Shown piece after piece: positions 1 through 14,749 of a DNA stretch of 64,000 nucleotides (position 1 is its first letter; the number at the start of each line of letters is the position of its first letter). Below the pieces are notes generated by a model. The model made no database searches. It was not told the origin of the DNA and saw nothing but the letters and a program-made list of their open reading frames with translations. Source of the stretch: Drosophila miranda (Eukaryota; Arthropoda; Insecta; Diptera; Drosophilidae). Made by a program: the position numbers and the translations under genes. The stretch lies in the NCBI RefSeq assembly GCF_003369915.1, contig NW_022881603.1, positions 30,873,522 through 30,937,521 on the forward strand. The letters run 5' to 3'.

Positions 1-375
1 TCATATCGTCGAAATTGTGGATGCCACACATTTTCGCCCTTTGTGGGGGCGGAAGTGGGCGGGGAAAAGTTTTGAAATATTCTTGTAGCAGTGACACATC
101 ACAGAAGTCTGGATCCAAAACATCGTTGCTCTCGCTCTTATAGTCTTTGAGCACTAGGCGCTGAAGGGGACGGACAGACGGACGGACGGACAGACGGACA
201 GACGGACGGACGGACAGACGGACAGACAGACATGGCCCAATCGACTCGGCTATTGATGCTGATCAAGAATATATATACTGTATGGGGTCGGAAACGATTC
301 CTTCTGGACGTTACACACATCCACTTTTACCACAAATCTAATATACCCCAATAATCATTTTGAGTATCGGGTATA
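1..375 (-). mobile_element. DINE-1/Helentron, partial (window edge)
   Basis: Non-autonomous DINE-1-type element in reverse orientation. Its outer end reads gagtatcgggtata at 363-375. The typical internal core (about 235-340) follows, then a GTCY-type microsatellite of GGAC/AGAC units at about 167-232, and a G-rich block at 30-75. It is identical to 22374-22748 apart from an occasional base (for example c/a in the ggcgctgaa/ggagctgaa tract near 160). The left part lies outside the window. Confidence 0.85.
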
Positions 376-393
376 ACAAACAAACCACTCCAC

Positions 394-419
394 CACACAC
401 ACACACACACACACACACA
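394..419 (+). repeat. (CA)n microsatellite at LINE-1 target
   Basis: Run of about 12-13 CA units next to the LINE-1 insertion. Copy B has one more unit at 22767-22794. The LINE-1 target-site duplication begins at the last base pairs of this run. Confidence 0.9.
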
Positions 420-939
420 TAAACTGCTAGGAGAGAGAGTTGAGCGTTTTCAAGTGCGGTTGTTCTGAATCACGGGCTCCTGATTTTCCGTTTTTAGCAT
501 CCGCGCTGCGCGTGTTACCTGGAAGAAAAGCTTTTGAGAGCAGGCTGCTGTCGCACCGGTACGTACTGCGTATAAAAGCCGGCCCCACCGGCATCCCGCG
601 CTTTTGCAGGGGCACAATCAGTGCACTCCAGGCAGCAGGGGAAGGGGGGGTGAACCCTTGTTTTGGCGCCTTCCACTTGCACTTTCCACATTGTTGGTGG
701 AGGGAAAAAAGGAATTTTCACTCAACTTTTCTTCTTTCTTCTTCTTCTCGTCCGGAGCTTCAAACACAGCAGCTGATCGCGCCGCCAGACAGGTGATCGC
801 GTAGAGTTGCCACACGGACGGTGTTGCCAGACAGCCCCGATCGACCCAGGGCTGCCAGAGTGTTGGAGAGAGCTGGAGTTGCGCGCCAACGGAGGGAGAT
901 TTTAATTTCGAAATTCAAATTCTAAAGTAAACAATAGAA

Positions 940-2117
940 ATGGAGGAGAATGAAAAGCTCGCCTTCAGGAAGGGTAGCATGCTCGCCCGATCGCCGGCAC
1001 GCGAGCCATCTCCATCTCCAGCAGCAGCGGCGCAGAGTCGGGACCTTGACTCTAGGGAGACCCCAAGAGGCTTCGGGACCCAGCCAGCCCGGGAAGTTCC
1101 CAGAGGCAAACGCCGCCCAAGAAGAGCAAGGCCCACCAGGAGGCTACCTGCTTTGAGAACCTCTCGGAGCTGGGAAAAATCCTTGATGAGGTTCAGACCA
1201 GGATGATGGACAAAAATACGCGCCACATCAACATGGCCACCAGAGCACTGTTCGTGCGCATGAAGGAGCTGCACTCGTACATCATCGAATCGAGCCAAGA
1301 GGCTGCAGCGGGTAGAAGCGCGCTGCAGGAAGGCTCCGACGCCCAAGGCCTGTGCCCGAAATGCTCACAGAGCACGCGGAGCGCAGACAAGGAGCAGCAG
1401 ACAACGACCGTCTGGAGGAAAGATGCCGCAGCGCAAACCGAACCGTGGCGTAAACTTAGCCAGCCATCCGTGGCCGAAGGTCCAATGGGGGAGCCGGGAA
1501 CCCCACATACGCGCCCAAGGCAGCGAAAAGGAGCTATCGCAACCAAGAGGACCCTTAAAAAGAGGACCCCCGTTGCGGCCACACGGAGACGTGGCGACGA
1601 CCAGCGCCATGAGGCAGCCCAAGAGCCCCGGAATCCCGGACAGCGAATGGAGCGTGGTGGCCAAGAGGCCGAGAGCAGCACGCCGCGCTCGCCCAGACGC
1701 GGTCATAGTTCAGGCCCCCGGGAAGTCGTACAGCGAGGTTCTGGCAATGGTCACCAGACGACACGACAACCAGCTTTCCGACCTGGGAAGCTGCGTCTCC
1801 AAGGTACGCCGCACCATAAACGGCAACCTTCTGCTGGAGGTGGCAAAAGACAGCGTGGAGAGTGCTGAGGGCATGAAAGCCAGCATCGCACGTGTCCTCG
1901 GCGATGGAGCGTCTGTGCGCGCAATGACGGAAGACTCGAAGGTGGTCATATTGGAGATACGGGACATCGACTCCCTCGCGACAGAGCAGTAGATCTGTGC
2001 CGCTCTAACTCGCCAATTCAACATTGACGAGGGTCGAGTAAGAGTCCGCAGTCTGCGCCGCGGATACGCGGAGTCCCAGCTGGCGGTGGTCAGCTTGCCC
2101 TTCTCCCTGGGCCAAGC
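940..2117 (+). pseudogene. LINE-1 copy A ORF1 (Gag-like), broken
   Basis: Starts at ATG 940 (MEENEKLAF). A private single-C loss near 1063, in the run after GGAGACC, puts the N-terminal part out of frame; copy B keeps it in frame. Both copies share a further frame change in the proline/arginine-rich middle and a TAG at 1990-1992 (after LATEQ). The 358-bp deletion after 2117 then removes the three zinc-knuckle motifs seen in copy B and the start of ORF2. The intact protein would be an RNA-binding Gag-like protein. This copy cannot encode it. Confidence 0.8.
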
Positions 2118-4863
2118 AGACGGTGCGCGAACTTGGCTCTGAGGTGGCACTCCTCAGCGAACCACATAAGGTGGGCAGCAGCAGCGATTGGGCCACGGAC
2201 CTTACTGGCAAAGCGGCCCTGCGGCTCTGTGGCGTCGACGCGCCACAATTGCGCGACACCAAGTCGGCAGACGGGTTCGTCCGAGGGTATGTAGGCGGCA
2301 TATGGTTCTACAGCTGCTACCTGGCACCCAGCCTCTCACTGGAGACTTTCAGCCGCATTATGGACGAGCTGAGCTGCGATCTGCGAGGACGGAACAACGT
2401 CGTAGTCGGAGGCGACTTCAACGCCTGGGCCCTGGAATGGGGGTCCTCCCGTACAAACGCCAGAGGCCGCACGGTGTTGGAGGCTTTTGCCTCTCTGGAC
2501 GTCGTCCTTCTAAACGAAGGGTCCCAGCAAACTTTCAGCAGGGCAGGTGTAGGGTCGATCATCGATCTCACCTATGCCAGCAGCACGCTGGCCCGGAACG
2601 CCCGATGGAGGATCAGCGGCGTATATACTGCCAGCGACCACGAGGCCATACTATGCACCCTGGGCACCCTTGCCCGATCGAGAGGTACCCCGTTCCGGCA
2701 TGGGAAGGCGTACCGCCAGGACACGCTGAGGGCCCAAGCCTTCGCAAGCGCCCTTGAGAGCTACTCTGCAAACGATGCAGACGGAGCCAACGATATGGCG
2801 ACCAAATTGGCGGACGCACTTGAAGGCGCCTGCGACCAGAGCATGCTACCGAGAGGGACGTTCCGGAAGCACAAGGATCCAGTTTTCTGGTGGAGCGAAG
2901 CGATTGCGGTTCTCCGTAGAACCTGCCAGCTGTGTGATGCCGCCGAAGAGGACCCCTGGGGAGGCGCGTACAGGATGGTGGTGAAGAGGCTGAAAGCGGG
3001 CAGTAAAGCTCCAACAGATCCAAAGGCACTGGAGGGTATAGTCAGGGCACTGTTTCCTCGAGGACGGCAGATCCCTAGCTCCCTGCGGTTCGAGCATAGC
3101 CCGAGCAACATCTGCGAAGTTACGGAAGCCGAGGTGTTGCAGGCAGGCAGATACCTGATACCTAGGAAGGCTCCGGGTCCGGATGCGATCCCCAACAGCG
3201 CGTTGAAGCTGGCACTTCTTCTACTCCCGAGGGAAGTTGCGGGCCTTTTCAACAAATGCCTCCAGGAGGGGACGTTCCCCGAGAGGTGGAAAAGGCAACG
3301 GCTGCTACTATTAACCAAGCCGGGCAAGCCGCCAGGGGTGGCCTCTTCCTACAGGCCCATCTGCCTTCTGGACTCCATGGGAAAAGTCTTCGAAAGGGTG
3401 ATCGGTGCGAGGCTGAGCGCAGCCATCAAAGTAGCAGGCGGTCTCTCCCAGAACCAATACGGGTTCAGGAAAGGGAGGTCGACGCTGAACGCCATCTTGA
3501 GGGTCGTACAAACGGCGGAGGAAGCCATTGCTGGGACTAGGTGGAGAGGCGGAACCAAGTCCTATTGTCTGGTGGTGACACTGGACATAAGGAACGCCTT
3601 CAACTCGGCCGACTGGACCCGGACGCTGGAGGCACTGAGGTCCTTCAACATCCCGGGCTACCTACTGAATATAGCGCGCAGCTATTTCAGCAATAGGGTG
3701 CTGACAATGGACACATGTCAGGGCTCTAGGGCATACGAAGTCTCAGCCGGAGTCCCGCAGGGCTCCGTTTTGGGACCTCTGCTCTGGAACGCCATGTACG
3801 ACGGGGTCCTACGGCTCCCGATGCCAGCCAACACTAACCTGGTGGCTTTCGCTGACGCTGTCGCAATAGTGGCGGTAGCGAAGGAACTTGCCGCAGTGGA
3901 GGAGCTTGCCAACGTCGCCATACAAGCCGTCGAGGCGTGGCTAGCCGCCGCGGGGCTGGAGCTGGCGGCCCAAAAAACGGAGGCGGTCCTGATATCCAGC
4001 CGTAAAGTGGTCGAGACCGCCAGAGTGCAGGTCGGTGGGACCGCGATCGAATCGCAGAGGTCCATCAAGTACCTTGGAGTCCTCATCGACACGCGCCTGT
4101 CCTTCAAAGAGCATCTGGAATACGTCCACACGAAGGCCGGTGGGACCGCGGGAGCGCTATCCAGGATGCTGCTAAACACCAGAGGGCCAAAGCAGGCAAC
4201 GAGGAAGGAGCCGCGAAGGTGAGGAGCTACATGCGAGGAGTTGAGGCAACGTACAGACTGTGCGCCATTAGGATCGCGTGCTCGTTCCGGACCATCTCAG
4301 ACGAAGCCGCGTTAGTCATTGCCGGGCAAGTTCCGCTCAGGGAGCTGATAAGGGAGAGGAAGGAGATCCATGATGCCATGACGGACAGTGCAGCCGAGGT
4401 ACGCTCCAAAGCAGAAATTAAGGACGCCGCCAGAAGGACCAGCATAGACAGATGGCAGACTCGATGGGACGACTCACGCAAAGGCCGATGGACCCACACC
4501 CTCATCCCAAGCATAGCATGCTGGGTTGAAAGGAAGCACGGCCAGGTGGATTTCTACCTTACCCAGGCACTGAGCGGACATGGCTGCTTCCGCGGCTACC
4601 TCAAGCGCTTCGGCCACGAGACAGAGGACTGGTGCCCCGAGTGTGGCACAGGCATAGAGGAGGACGCTCGCCACGTCCTCTTCGACTGCCACAGGTTTGA
4701 CCTCGAGCGTCAGACATTGGAGACAGCAGCAGGGTCTAGGGTCAGCACCGAGACTCTGGTGCCGCTGATGCTGGCAGACCCGAAGGTGTGGGAAGCGGCC
4801 GCGGAGTTCTCCTCTAGCGTGATGCGAACGCTTAGGTCCTTGGAGAGAAGGCGGAAGGAGTAG
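2118..4863 (+). pseudogene. LINE-1 copy A ORF2 (endonuclease-RT), broken
   Basis: Continues ORF2 from just after the 358-bp deletion. The endonuclease start is missing, while the GDFNAWALEWG and ASDHEAIL endonuclease motifs remain. An in-frame 129-bp deletion near 2928 removes 43 codons between the endonuclease and RT. In the RT palm the conserved F-A-D-D box reads F-A-D-A (about 3847-3858), so a catalytic aspartate is lost. A 55-bp deletion near 4207 then shifts the frame, and the C-terminal part with its CCHC finger (CPECG...H...C, about 4634-4690) follows in another frame. RT activity is not expected. Confidence 0.85.
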
Positions 4864-5045
4864 CCGGAGTAGGTGTCCACGCCACTGCGAAGCAATGCTT
4901 TGCGGCAGTACCGCAGTCCGCGGGGCCCCTAGTCCCAACATACTCTTGTCCGTTAAATTAAGTTAAATATAAATTGTACAGTATATATTATAGAGCAAAT
5001 AAATAAGTATATGAATATAAAAAAAAAAAAAAACATAAACTGCTA

Positions 5046-6800
5046 CGGGTACATCCGCATCCCTTACTGCCGCCGGATGGGGCTGAAGTGCCCCGAGTAC
5101 TCTGTTAATTCCCGCTCGGGAATGCCGGGGCTCGCCATTTAAAGTGTTTACACACAAATTAAAGTCAAGCACAAGTCTCCCTCCATCCATCCATTCTCTG
5201 TATTCGGTAAGTATTTTGTATTTTATACTTTGTGTGCTTAAAAAGAACCCATGAGTCAGTCGGGTTATGCCAGTATGTGTGGCACAATGTACAAGAGTAA
5301 ATACAGACGCCAACCAGAGACTAGGCCCATAAAACAAAACTGTCTGGTCTGGGCAGGGGTGCTGGTTCTGGTTCTGGTCCTTATTCTGGCTGTGGTCCTG
5401 GTCCCCGGCTTGGGGTGCTCTTTGAAGTCGATACCGTCGAGAGTGGCTCGATGAGTTTCCTAAGTGGGGTCGGCGGCACATGCTTTAAGGGCGATCGATT
5501 ACGAATCTCTCCGATAAGTCCTATAGCAACCCATCTGCAAGTCAACCGAAAGAAAAACTTCAATTGCGTTATAAATAATTAAATTGCGTTTACACATGGT
5601 AATTGGTAGACTCTCTTTGGAGGAGTCTTCACGTTAAGTATACGCCACAGTTGCTGGTATCAAAGATTTTTCGAATATTCCAAATTGTTTTGCTCAAGCC
5701 TGACTTGGGTGGGAGAAGAGGCTGTCATACTGTCAGTGCGTGAACTTCTTGGGTTCCCAGTCCATCTACAAGGCGAGTATATACCTGATTTGAGTGGATT
5801 TCACGTGCGATTAGTTTTGATAACAATTACGAGATTGAATTTCGTGGAAAAGGTAATAATATAAAATGGCTTAAGGTGTGGCGTGACACTTTCTGCGCAA
5901 TTTGTACCTTAAAGAGTGGGAAAATGGATACTCTAGCACCGAACCACAGATTCCTTTCCAATTTCGAGGCATCATGGAGTTTAGGCACCCGATTTAGTTT
6001 TTTATGCCCAAAAATCCAGGTTTTAAGGTCCGATTTATGTGATTTCGATTTAATAGTATTATGGGATTCGGCCAAAAAATTAGCAGTCTGTATCAGGCCG
6101 GGCGCAAAAATGAATAAAAAAGAATCGTGTAAATGGCTGCGTGACCCGTCAGCCCATTAAAAAGGTCACAGACACACAGCAGCTGCAGGAGATGTGAATG
6201 CTCTGAGCCACTTCACCCTTACGCACGTGACCAGAAACCTTAAAAGATATTAAATTGTGAAAATGGAAACCGCATGACAGACGGATTTGGTGGCAGAGAG
6301 GAGTCCCACCTGATGGCAGTCTTCAGCCTTTTTGTGCATTTCATTTTCGTACAGATAATGAAGGTAATTTCCCAAAGAGAGAGCTTGAGAAGCTTAAAAA
6401 CGCACAGAAATCATTACATTTAAGATGATTTCCGCAGATTTACGGTTCCGATGGCATAGGACCAGCAAAAACTTTGTGACTCTTCCTATTGAAAAACTTT
6501 TTAAAAAGCATTAAGTTCGTTGTAATCGGGGCACCCGGAAAAGCGCCCAGAGCTGTCCTCTTGCACATTTAGTTAACGTATTCGCAGCTCCTACAACGTT
6601 TGCATATTAATAAAGTTTGCCATAAAGGGCTTATATTTGAGTTTCGCCAGGATGTCCAGGGGTGAGCCGCTGATGAGATTGTCTGGCTGAGGTTTCTGGA
6701 TCGGCACGTGCCAGCGGGCAAGGTTCGAACAGGAGCTGGAGCTGGAAGCTCATTTACTGGCTGGCGGCCCTCGTTAATTGCACCACAAACAGGGCTCATA
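5046..6800. other. Unassigned stretch (copy A) between LINE-1 and LINE-2
   Basis: About 1.75 kb, repeated at 27965-29710. It holds a good splice-donor-like site (gtaagt at about 5205) after a pyrimidine-rich stretch, the small ORF at 5251-5454, and no other convincing gene. Copy A has 9 bp near 6131 (taaatggctgcg versus taatg) that copy B lacks. I recognise no transposon termini here, so it may be original maltase-cluster flank or a relic repeat. Confidence 0.6.
5251..5454 (+). CDS. Possible small membrane protein ORF (copy A)
   Basis: A 67-codon ORF, not recognised. Residues 1-30 are polar (starting MSQSGYASM). Residues about 33-54 form a strongly hydrophobic Leu/Val segment that would span a membrane, followed by a short basic tail ending SRVAR. 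Copy B has the same ORF at 28170-28373 with two substitutions (V37L, I61K). The hydrophobic run is encoded by a CTGGT-rich low-complexity tract, so it could be a chance product of a simple repeat. A donor-like gtaagt lies 46 bp upstream, so the ATG could sit in an exon or an intron. Treat it as a candidate only. Confidence 0.2.
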   Translation: MSQSGYASMCGTMYKSKYRRQPETRPIKQNCLVWAGVLVLVLVLILAVVLVPGLGCSLKSIPSRVAR

Positions 6801-7307
6801 ACTGTTGGCCAAAGGCAACACACATACGAGTGTATTCTAGTGAGTGCGGTCGTGTTTTTAAATCGTTCCGTATAATTCAGTGGAAAACGTCGGAAGTTAG
6901 CCTGGAAAAGAGGCAAAGAGTAGTTAGCGCGAGCCATAGTAGTGCTGCGCTACTTACCTGCGCGGAACGCAAGTCCGCAAGCAGAGAAGCGGCCACCTGG
7001 CCAATAGTACTGGCCGAAATCCCAGTGGGACGCCGTCGAGCCCTAGGCCGAAGGGGGGGGAAGGAACAGCAGGTAAGTGCCTGTTTTCCTATTCTTCTTC
7101 GCTGTGATTCTTGGCGCCACTTGTTGGTTGCTGCCTTCTTTTTGTTTTTGGGCAAAATTGGCCAAGCACACCGCAAGTGGTGTTGGATAACGACGGAAGA
7201 ACAGCTGACTGGAGGCACGGAGCTAAGTGCTGGAAAACGACAGCGTCTGGCCAATAGAGGGCGCGGCCACAGCAACCGGAGTTGCCAGATCAACGGCCAG
7301 ATCGGAG

Positions 7308-8690
7308 ATGAGCGATCAGCGGGAACAAGCTGCGGCTTGCAGCACTCCGCTGACAAGCTCATTCGCCTGGGATGAGGAGAATCCCTTTCGCCGGAAAAAT
7401 GCTCTGGCGCGATCGCCAAACCAGCCGGCGGAAGCAGTGGAGGAGCGCGCAAGATCCTCTCCTCCAACGCTGCAGCGCCCCCAAGAGGAGCAAGCAGACC
7501 CGAAGGCGAGGGCCATGGCGCATTTGGCAAGCTTGGGCCAAAAGGCCAGAGAGTTGAGGAAGCTGATGGTGCTCCCAAAGAGGTCCATCACGAACCCAAT
7601 GAGGGATCTGGTGGATGAGATCGAATATCTGCAGCGAGAGTTGGAATCGTGCTGGCAGACGATCTCTGCGGAGCAGGCTGTAGCCAAGGTTACACAGCCG
7701 GCAGTGACGGAGAGGGCGGGAAAGAGGGCACGGCCAGAGCACAGGAACACCACCCACCCGTCACCGTCCCCGTCCCCAAGGCCGAAGAAGCCAAAACATG
7801 GACCCAAAAAGTAAAAAAAAACGGAGAAGAAGCCGCAGGAAGGCCACATGAGGGACGCCGTAGCTCGCAAGGGACCGGAGGACGCCCCAAAGGATCGAGA
7901 GGTGGGGTGGGTGAAGGTCGTAGCTAGGCAAAGGCCAAAGCCAAAGCAGCAGCAACGACCAAGACCGCCACGCAGCGATGCAATAGTCATCGCCGCCACC
8001 AGCACTGTCTCATATGCAGACATTCTAAGGAAGGTCAAGACAGAGCCAAGTCTTAAAAAGCTAGGGCAATCGGTGCAAGGGGTGCGACGCACAGCAAAAG
8101 GAAAGCTGTTGCTGATGCTGGAAAAATCGGCGGACCCGAGAACCCACGAGATGCAGGCAGCAGTCAAGGAAGCGCTAGGAAGCACGGTTGAAGTAAGGAG
8201 TCTTACCGAAACTGTCATCTTGGAGGTAAGGGACATAGACGAAGTGTCCACCCAAGAGGAAGTCCTAGCAGAACTCAAAGCGCAGGCAGGGGTGGAAATC
8301 TGCGAGGCCGCAGCCATCTCCATCAGACCAGCCTATAGGAGCACGCAGACCCTGACTCTGAAAGTTCCACCGGCTATAGCAAAGCCCCTCCTGGAGAAAG
8401 GAAGAATTCGCCTGGGGTGGGGGTATTGCAGAATACGACCCAAGTCAACTCCCCGAAGATGCTACAAGTGCATGGAGTTTGGCCACATCGCGCCTAATTG
8501 TAAGAGCAGCCAAGACTTCACGAAGTGCTGCTACAATTGCGCAGGAGCCGACCACCAGGCCAAAGATTGCAAAGACGAACCAAGTTGCATTCTTTGCAAG
8601 CGCCACCGGGTGAAGGACCCGAAGCACCAAACGACGAGTTCGAGGTGCCCGCAGTATCAAAAGGCGATGCAGCAAATGAAGGATAGATGA
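7308..8690 (+). pseudogene. LINE-2 copy A ORF1 (Gag-like), one nonsense codon
   Basis: Starts at ATG 7308 (MSDQREQAAACS) and runs in one frame to 8690, except for a TAA at 7812-7814 where copy B reads TCA. The reading after the stop resumes at once in the same frame. The protein has a Pro/Lys/Arg-rich region, a conserved middle domain, and three C-terminal zinc knuckles (CYKCMEFGHIAPNC, CYNCAGADHQAKDC and CILCKRHR...). It would be an RNA-binding Gag-like protein. The stop overlaps the ORF2 start as ATGA (8687-8690), an arrangement compatible with termination-reinitiation as described for other R1-clade elements. Apart from the one stop it looks intact, in contrast to copy B, which carries an 11-bp deletion near the N terminus instead. 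Confidence 0.85.
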
Positions 8691-9824
8691 AAATCATCCA
8701 ACTAAACCTCAACCACTGCGAGATGGCACAGCAGCTGCTGGACCAGACCATAAGGGAGCACCGTATTGATGTAGCAGTCATAAGCGAGCAATACCGGAAT
8801 CGCAACTCGGGAGAGTGGATTGCTGACTCGAGCAAGAAGGCAGCGATATGGAGCTGTGCGAGTCCCACACAGCAACTACTGCAAACATACGCCGGAGACG
8901 GATTCGCCAGAGCCCGGATAAATGGAGTGCACATATATAGCTGCTACCTGCCCCCGAGCCTCAGCCTACAGCAGGCGACGCAGGCACTGGAAAGGATTGC
9001 TGAAGATGCGCGGGAGAAACACCCTACGCTCATAGCCGGCGATTTCAACGCTTGGGCGACGGAGTGGGGATGCCCGAGAACGAACCCAAGGGGACAGGCG
9101 CTCTTAGAATGCTTTGCGACGTTGGATGCCGTACTGCTGAACACAGGCACACAGCAGACGTTCGGCAGAGCTGGAACGGGGTCTATAATAGACCTTACGT
9201 TCGTGAGCAGCAGCCTCAGCCGCAGGACAACGTGGGAAGTTAGTGGCTTATACACCGGAAGTGACCACCAAGCCCTCATATGTGAAATCCAGGAAGCGGG
9301 CGCACCTAACCCGTTCATTGGCAAGCAGATCGGTTATAAGACCGAAACGCTAGAGCCGGATATGGTCCGGGCCATGTTTGAGGACTACGAGACCAACGGT
9401 ACGGCTGAAGAGAGAGCAAGCCAACTGGCTATACATACGCTGGAAGCATGTGATGCCTCCATGCTAAGGAAAAAAAGAAGCCTGAACAACCGCAGGCCAA
9501 CGTATTGGTGGAACGCTGCAATAGGTAGCGCCAGGCAGGAGTGCCAGCGGAAAAGACGACTATACCAGCGTTCGTAGCCCTTGGGGCTACGCATACAGGC
9601 TGGTAATGAAGAGACTGCGAGTGTTCAGTCCCCCGCCGCCAATGTGTGCAGATCTGCTGGTTAACATAGTAGAAACCCTATTTCCAGAGAAAGTGGCAGC
9701 CCAGAGGGTGATGGATAGAATACCGCCACCTGAAATAGAAGCCACCACGGGAGCAGAAGTCCTCGAAGCTCTACAACGGATCAAGAACGGCAAAGCACCA
9801 GGACCTGATGGGGTCCCAAATGCC
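8687..9824 (+). pseudogene. LINE-2 copy A ORF2, endonuclease plus truncated RT
   Basis: Begins MKIIQLNLNHC, the start of an AP-like endonuclease. AGDFNAWATEWG (about 9040-9075) and GSDHQAL (about 9259-9279) are the catalytic-site motifs. The frame ends at TAG 9575-9577, where sequence linking endonuclease and RT is missing in both copies. It resumes in another frame at about 9579 (PWGYAYRLVMKRL) and reaches the RT motif GKAPGPDGVP before the 2417-bp deletion at 9824 removes the palm and C terminus. Not functional. Confidence 0.85.
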
Positions 9825-9945
9825 AAGAATACGACCTTAAATTGAAAAGTTGTCCAGTGTCGTTCGCCCAAATACGAATACGAGAAAATGTGCGCGTGTG
9901 TCTGTATTTTTTGCTTTTTGAACTTATGATTAGATATAGAATACT

Positions 9946-11874
<1,929 letters not shown>

Positions 11875-11879
11875 TGGCT

Positions 11880-11944
11880 GACTGAGAGGCCCCAATACTG
11901 GAGTCCCCTTTTATAGCACGTCTCTAAAGTGATCTGGTGATAAG
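11880..11944 (-). promoter_or_regulatory. Promoter of maltase 1 (TATA, initiator, GATA), copy A
   Basis: Upstream of ATG 11874 on the minus strand lie an initiator TCAGTC (plus-strand gactga, 11880-11885), a TATAAAAG box (11908-11915) about 30 bp further upstream, and a GATAAG motif (plus strand tgataag, 11938-11944). The spacing is that of a normal Drosophila core promoter. GATA sites are common in midgut digestive genes. Repeated in copy B at about 37196-37260. Confidence 0.65.
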
Positions 11945-11969
11945 CTTGAGTTCTCGTATGAGTGTTTTT

Positions 11970-12650
11970 TATACCCGATACTCAAAATGAGTATTGGGGT
12001 ATATTAGATTTGTGGTAAAAGTGGATGTGTGTAACGTCCAGAAGGAATCGTTTCCGACCCCATAAAGTATATATATTCTTGATCAGCATCAATAGCCGAG
12101 TCGATTGAGCCCTGTCTGTCTGTCCGTCTGTCCGTCCGTCCGTCTGACCGTCTGTCCGTCTGTCCTTCCCCTTCAGCGCCTAGTGCTCAAAGACTATAAG
12201 AGCGAGAGCAACGATGTTTTGGATCCAGACTTCTGTGATATGTCACTCATACAAGAATATTTCAAAACTTTGCCCCGCCCACTTCCGCCCCCAAAAAGGG
12301 CGAAAATCTGTGGCATCCACAAATCTCAGAGACTATTAAGGCTAGAGTAACTAAATTTGGTATCCGCACTTCTGTTAGATCTCACTATAAAACGTATATC
12401 TCAAAATTTCGCCCCACCCCCTTCCGCCCACAAAAAGGACGAAAATCTGTTTCATCCACAAGAAATCAATTTGCAGTGGCTACGCAGCGCCCGACGTCAC
12501 GCTCAGACTGATTTTCTGTCTCTCTCGCACGCACTCTTTGTCGTGTCGTTTAATATTAGCGGCGTCTGCCGGAGAGCCATACTGACTTAGTATCGGGTAT
12601 AAATGTAGAGTTGCGGTGTCCGCAGCAACTCACAACGTTCCCCCTCGTTT
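11970..12650 (+). mobile_element. DINE-1/Helentron, copy A, between maltases 1 and 2
   Basis: Starts tatacccgatactcaaaatg at 11970. The DINE core follows, then GTCY microsatellite units at about 12111-12170, G/C-rich blocks, and the inner end tatcgggtata near 12601. The 3' end has a stem-loop (GAGTTGC/GCAACTC, 12608-12631) and finishes ccccctcgttt at 12650. The same 3' end is seen in reverse at 59318. The element sits between the promoter of maltase 1 and the 3' end of maltase 2. Confidence 0.85.
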
Positions 12651-12700
12651 TATTTTGAGTGCTTAATTAATCGTCAGCTGATGGAATCACGTGTGGAAAT

Positions 12701-14740
<2,040 letters not shown>

Positions 14741-14748
14741 TTATAAAA
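14741..14748 (-). promoter_or_regulatory. TATA box of maltase 2, copy A
   Basis: The minus strand reads TTTTATAA about 13-20 bp before ATG 14728. This implies either a very short 5' UTR or a start downstream of the annotated ATG. A matching site is at 40057-40064 in copy B. Confidence 0.4.
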
Positions 14749-14749
14749 G

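Larger units (their letters stand above)
430..5033 (+). mobile_element. LINE-1 copy A: R1-clade-like non-LTR retrotransposon, degenerate
   Basis: Bounded by the 12-bp direct repeat cataaactgcta at 418-429 and 5034-5045, which I read as the target-site duplication. The 3' end is a poly(A) run at about 5019-5033. The element has a 5' UTR of about 510 bp, ORF1 and ORF2. Compared with copy B (22805-27952) it has lost three blocks (358, 129 and 55 bp) and carries a private 1-bp loss in ORF1. The R1-clade call rests on the gag-like ORF1 with CCHC knuckles (seen in copy B), an ORF2 with AP-endonuclease, RT and a C-terminal CCHC, and no RNase H. Insertion beside a CA repeat recalls the R1-clade Waldo elements, but I cannot name the family. 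Confidence 0.85.
6816..9824 (+). mobile_element. LINE-2 copy A: R1-clade-like non-LTR element, 3'-deleted
   Basis: The left target-site repeat actgttggccaaagg is at 6801-6815. The matching right repeat survives only in copy B (34598-34612). The element has a 5' UTR of about 490 bp, ORF1, and ORF2 cut off inside the RT domain. At 9824 the sequence jumps from the RT-coding word AAATGCC directly to the flank found at 35141 in copy B. This is a 2417-bp deletion with a GCC overlap at the joint. The family is related to, but distinct from, LINE-1. Confidence 0.85.

Noticed and set aside
165-232. Short direct repeats (GGACAGAC units) resembling an array; also at 12111, 22540, 37427 and 60055
   Set aside because: These are the GTCY-type microsatellite inside DINE-1 copies, without spacers. 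This is not a CRISPR array, and the genome is eukaryotic.
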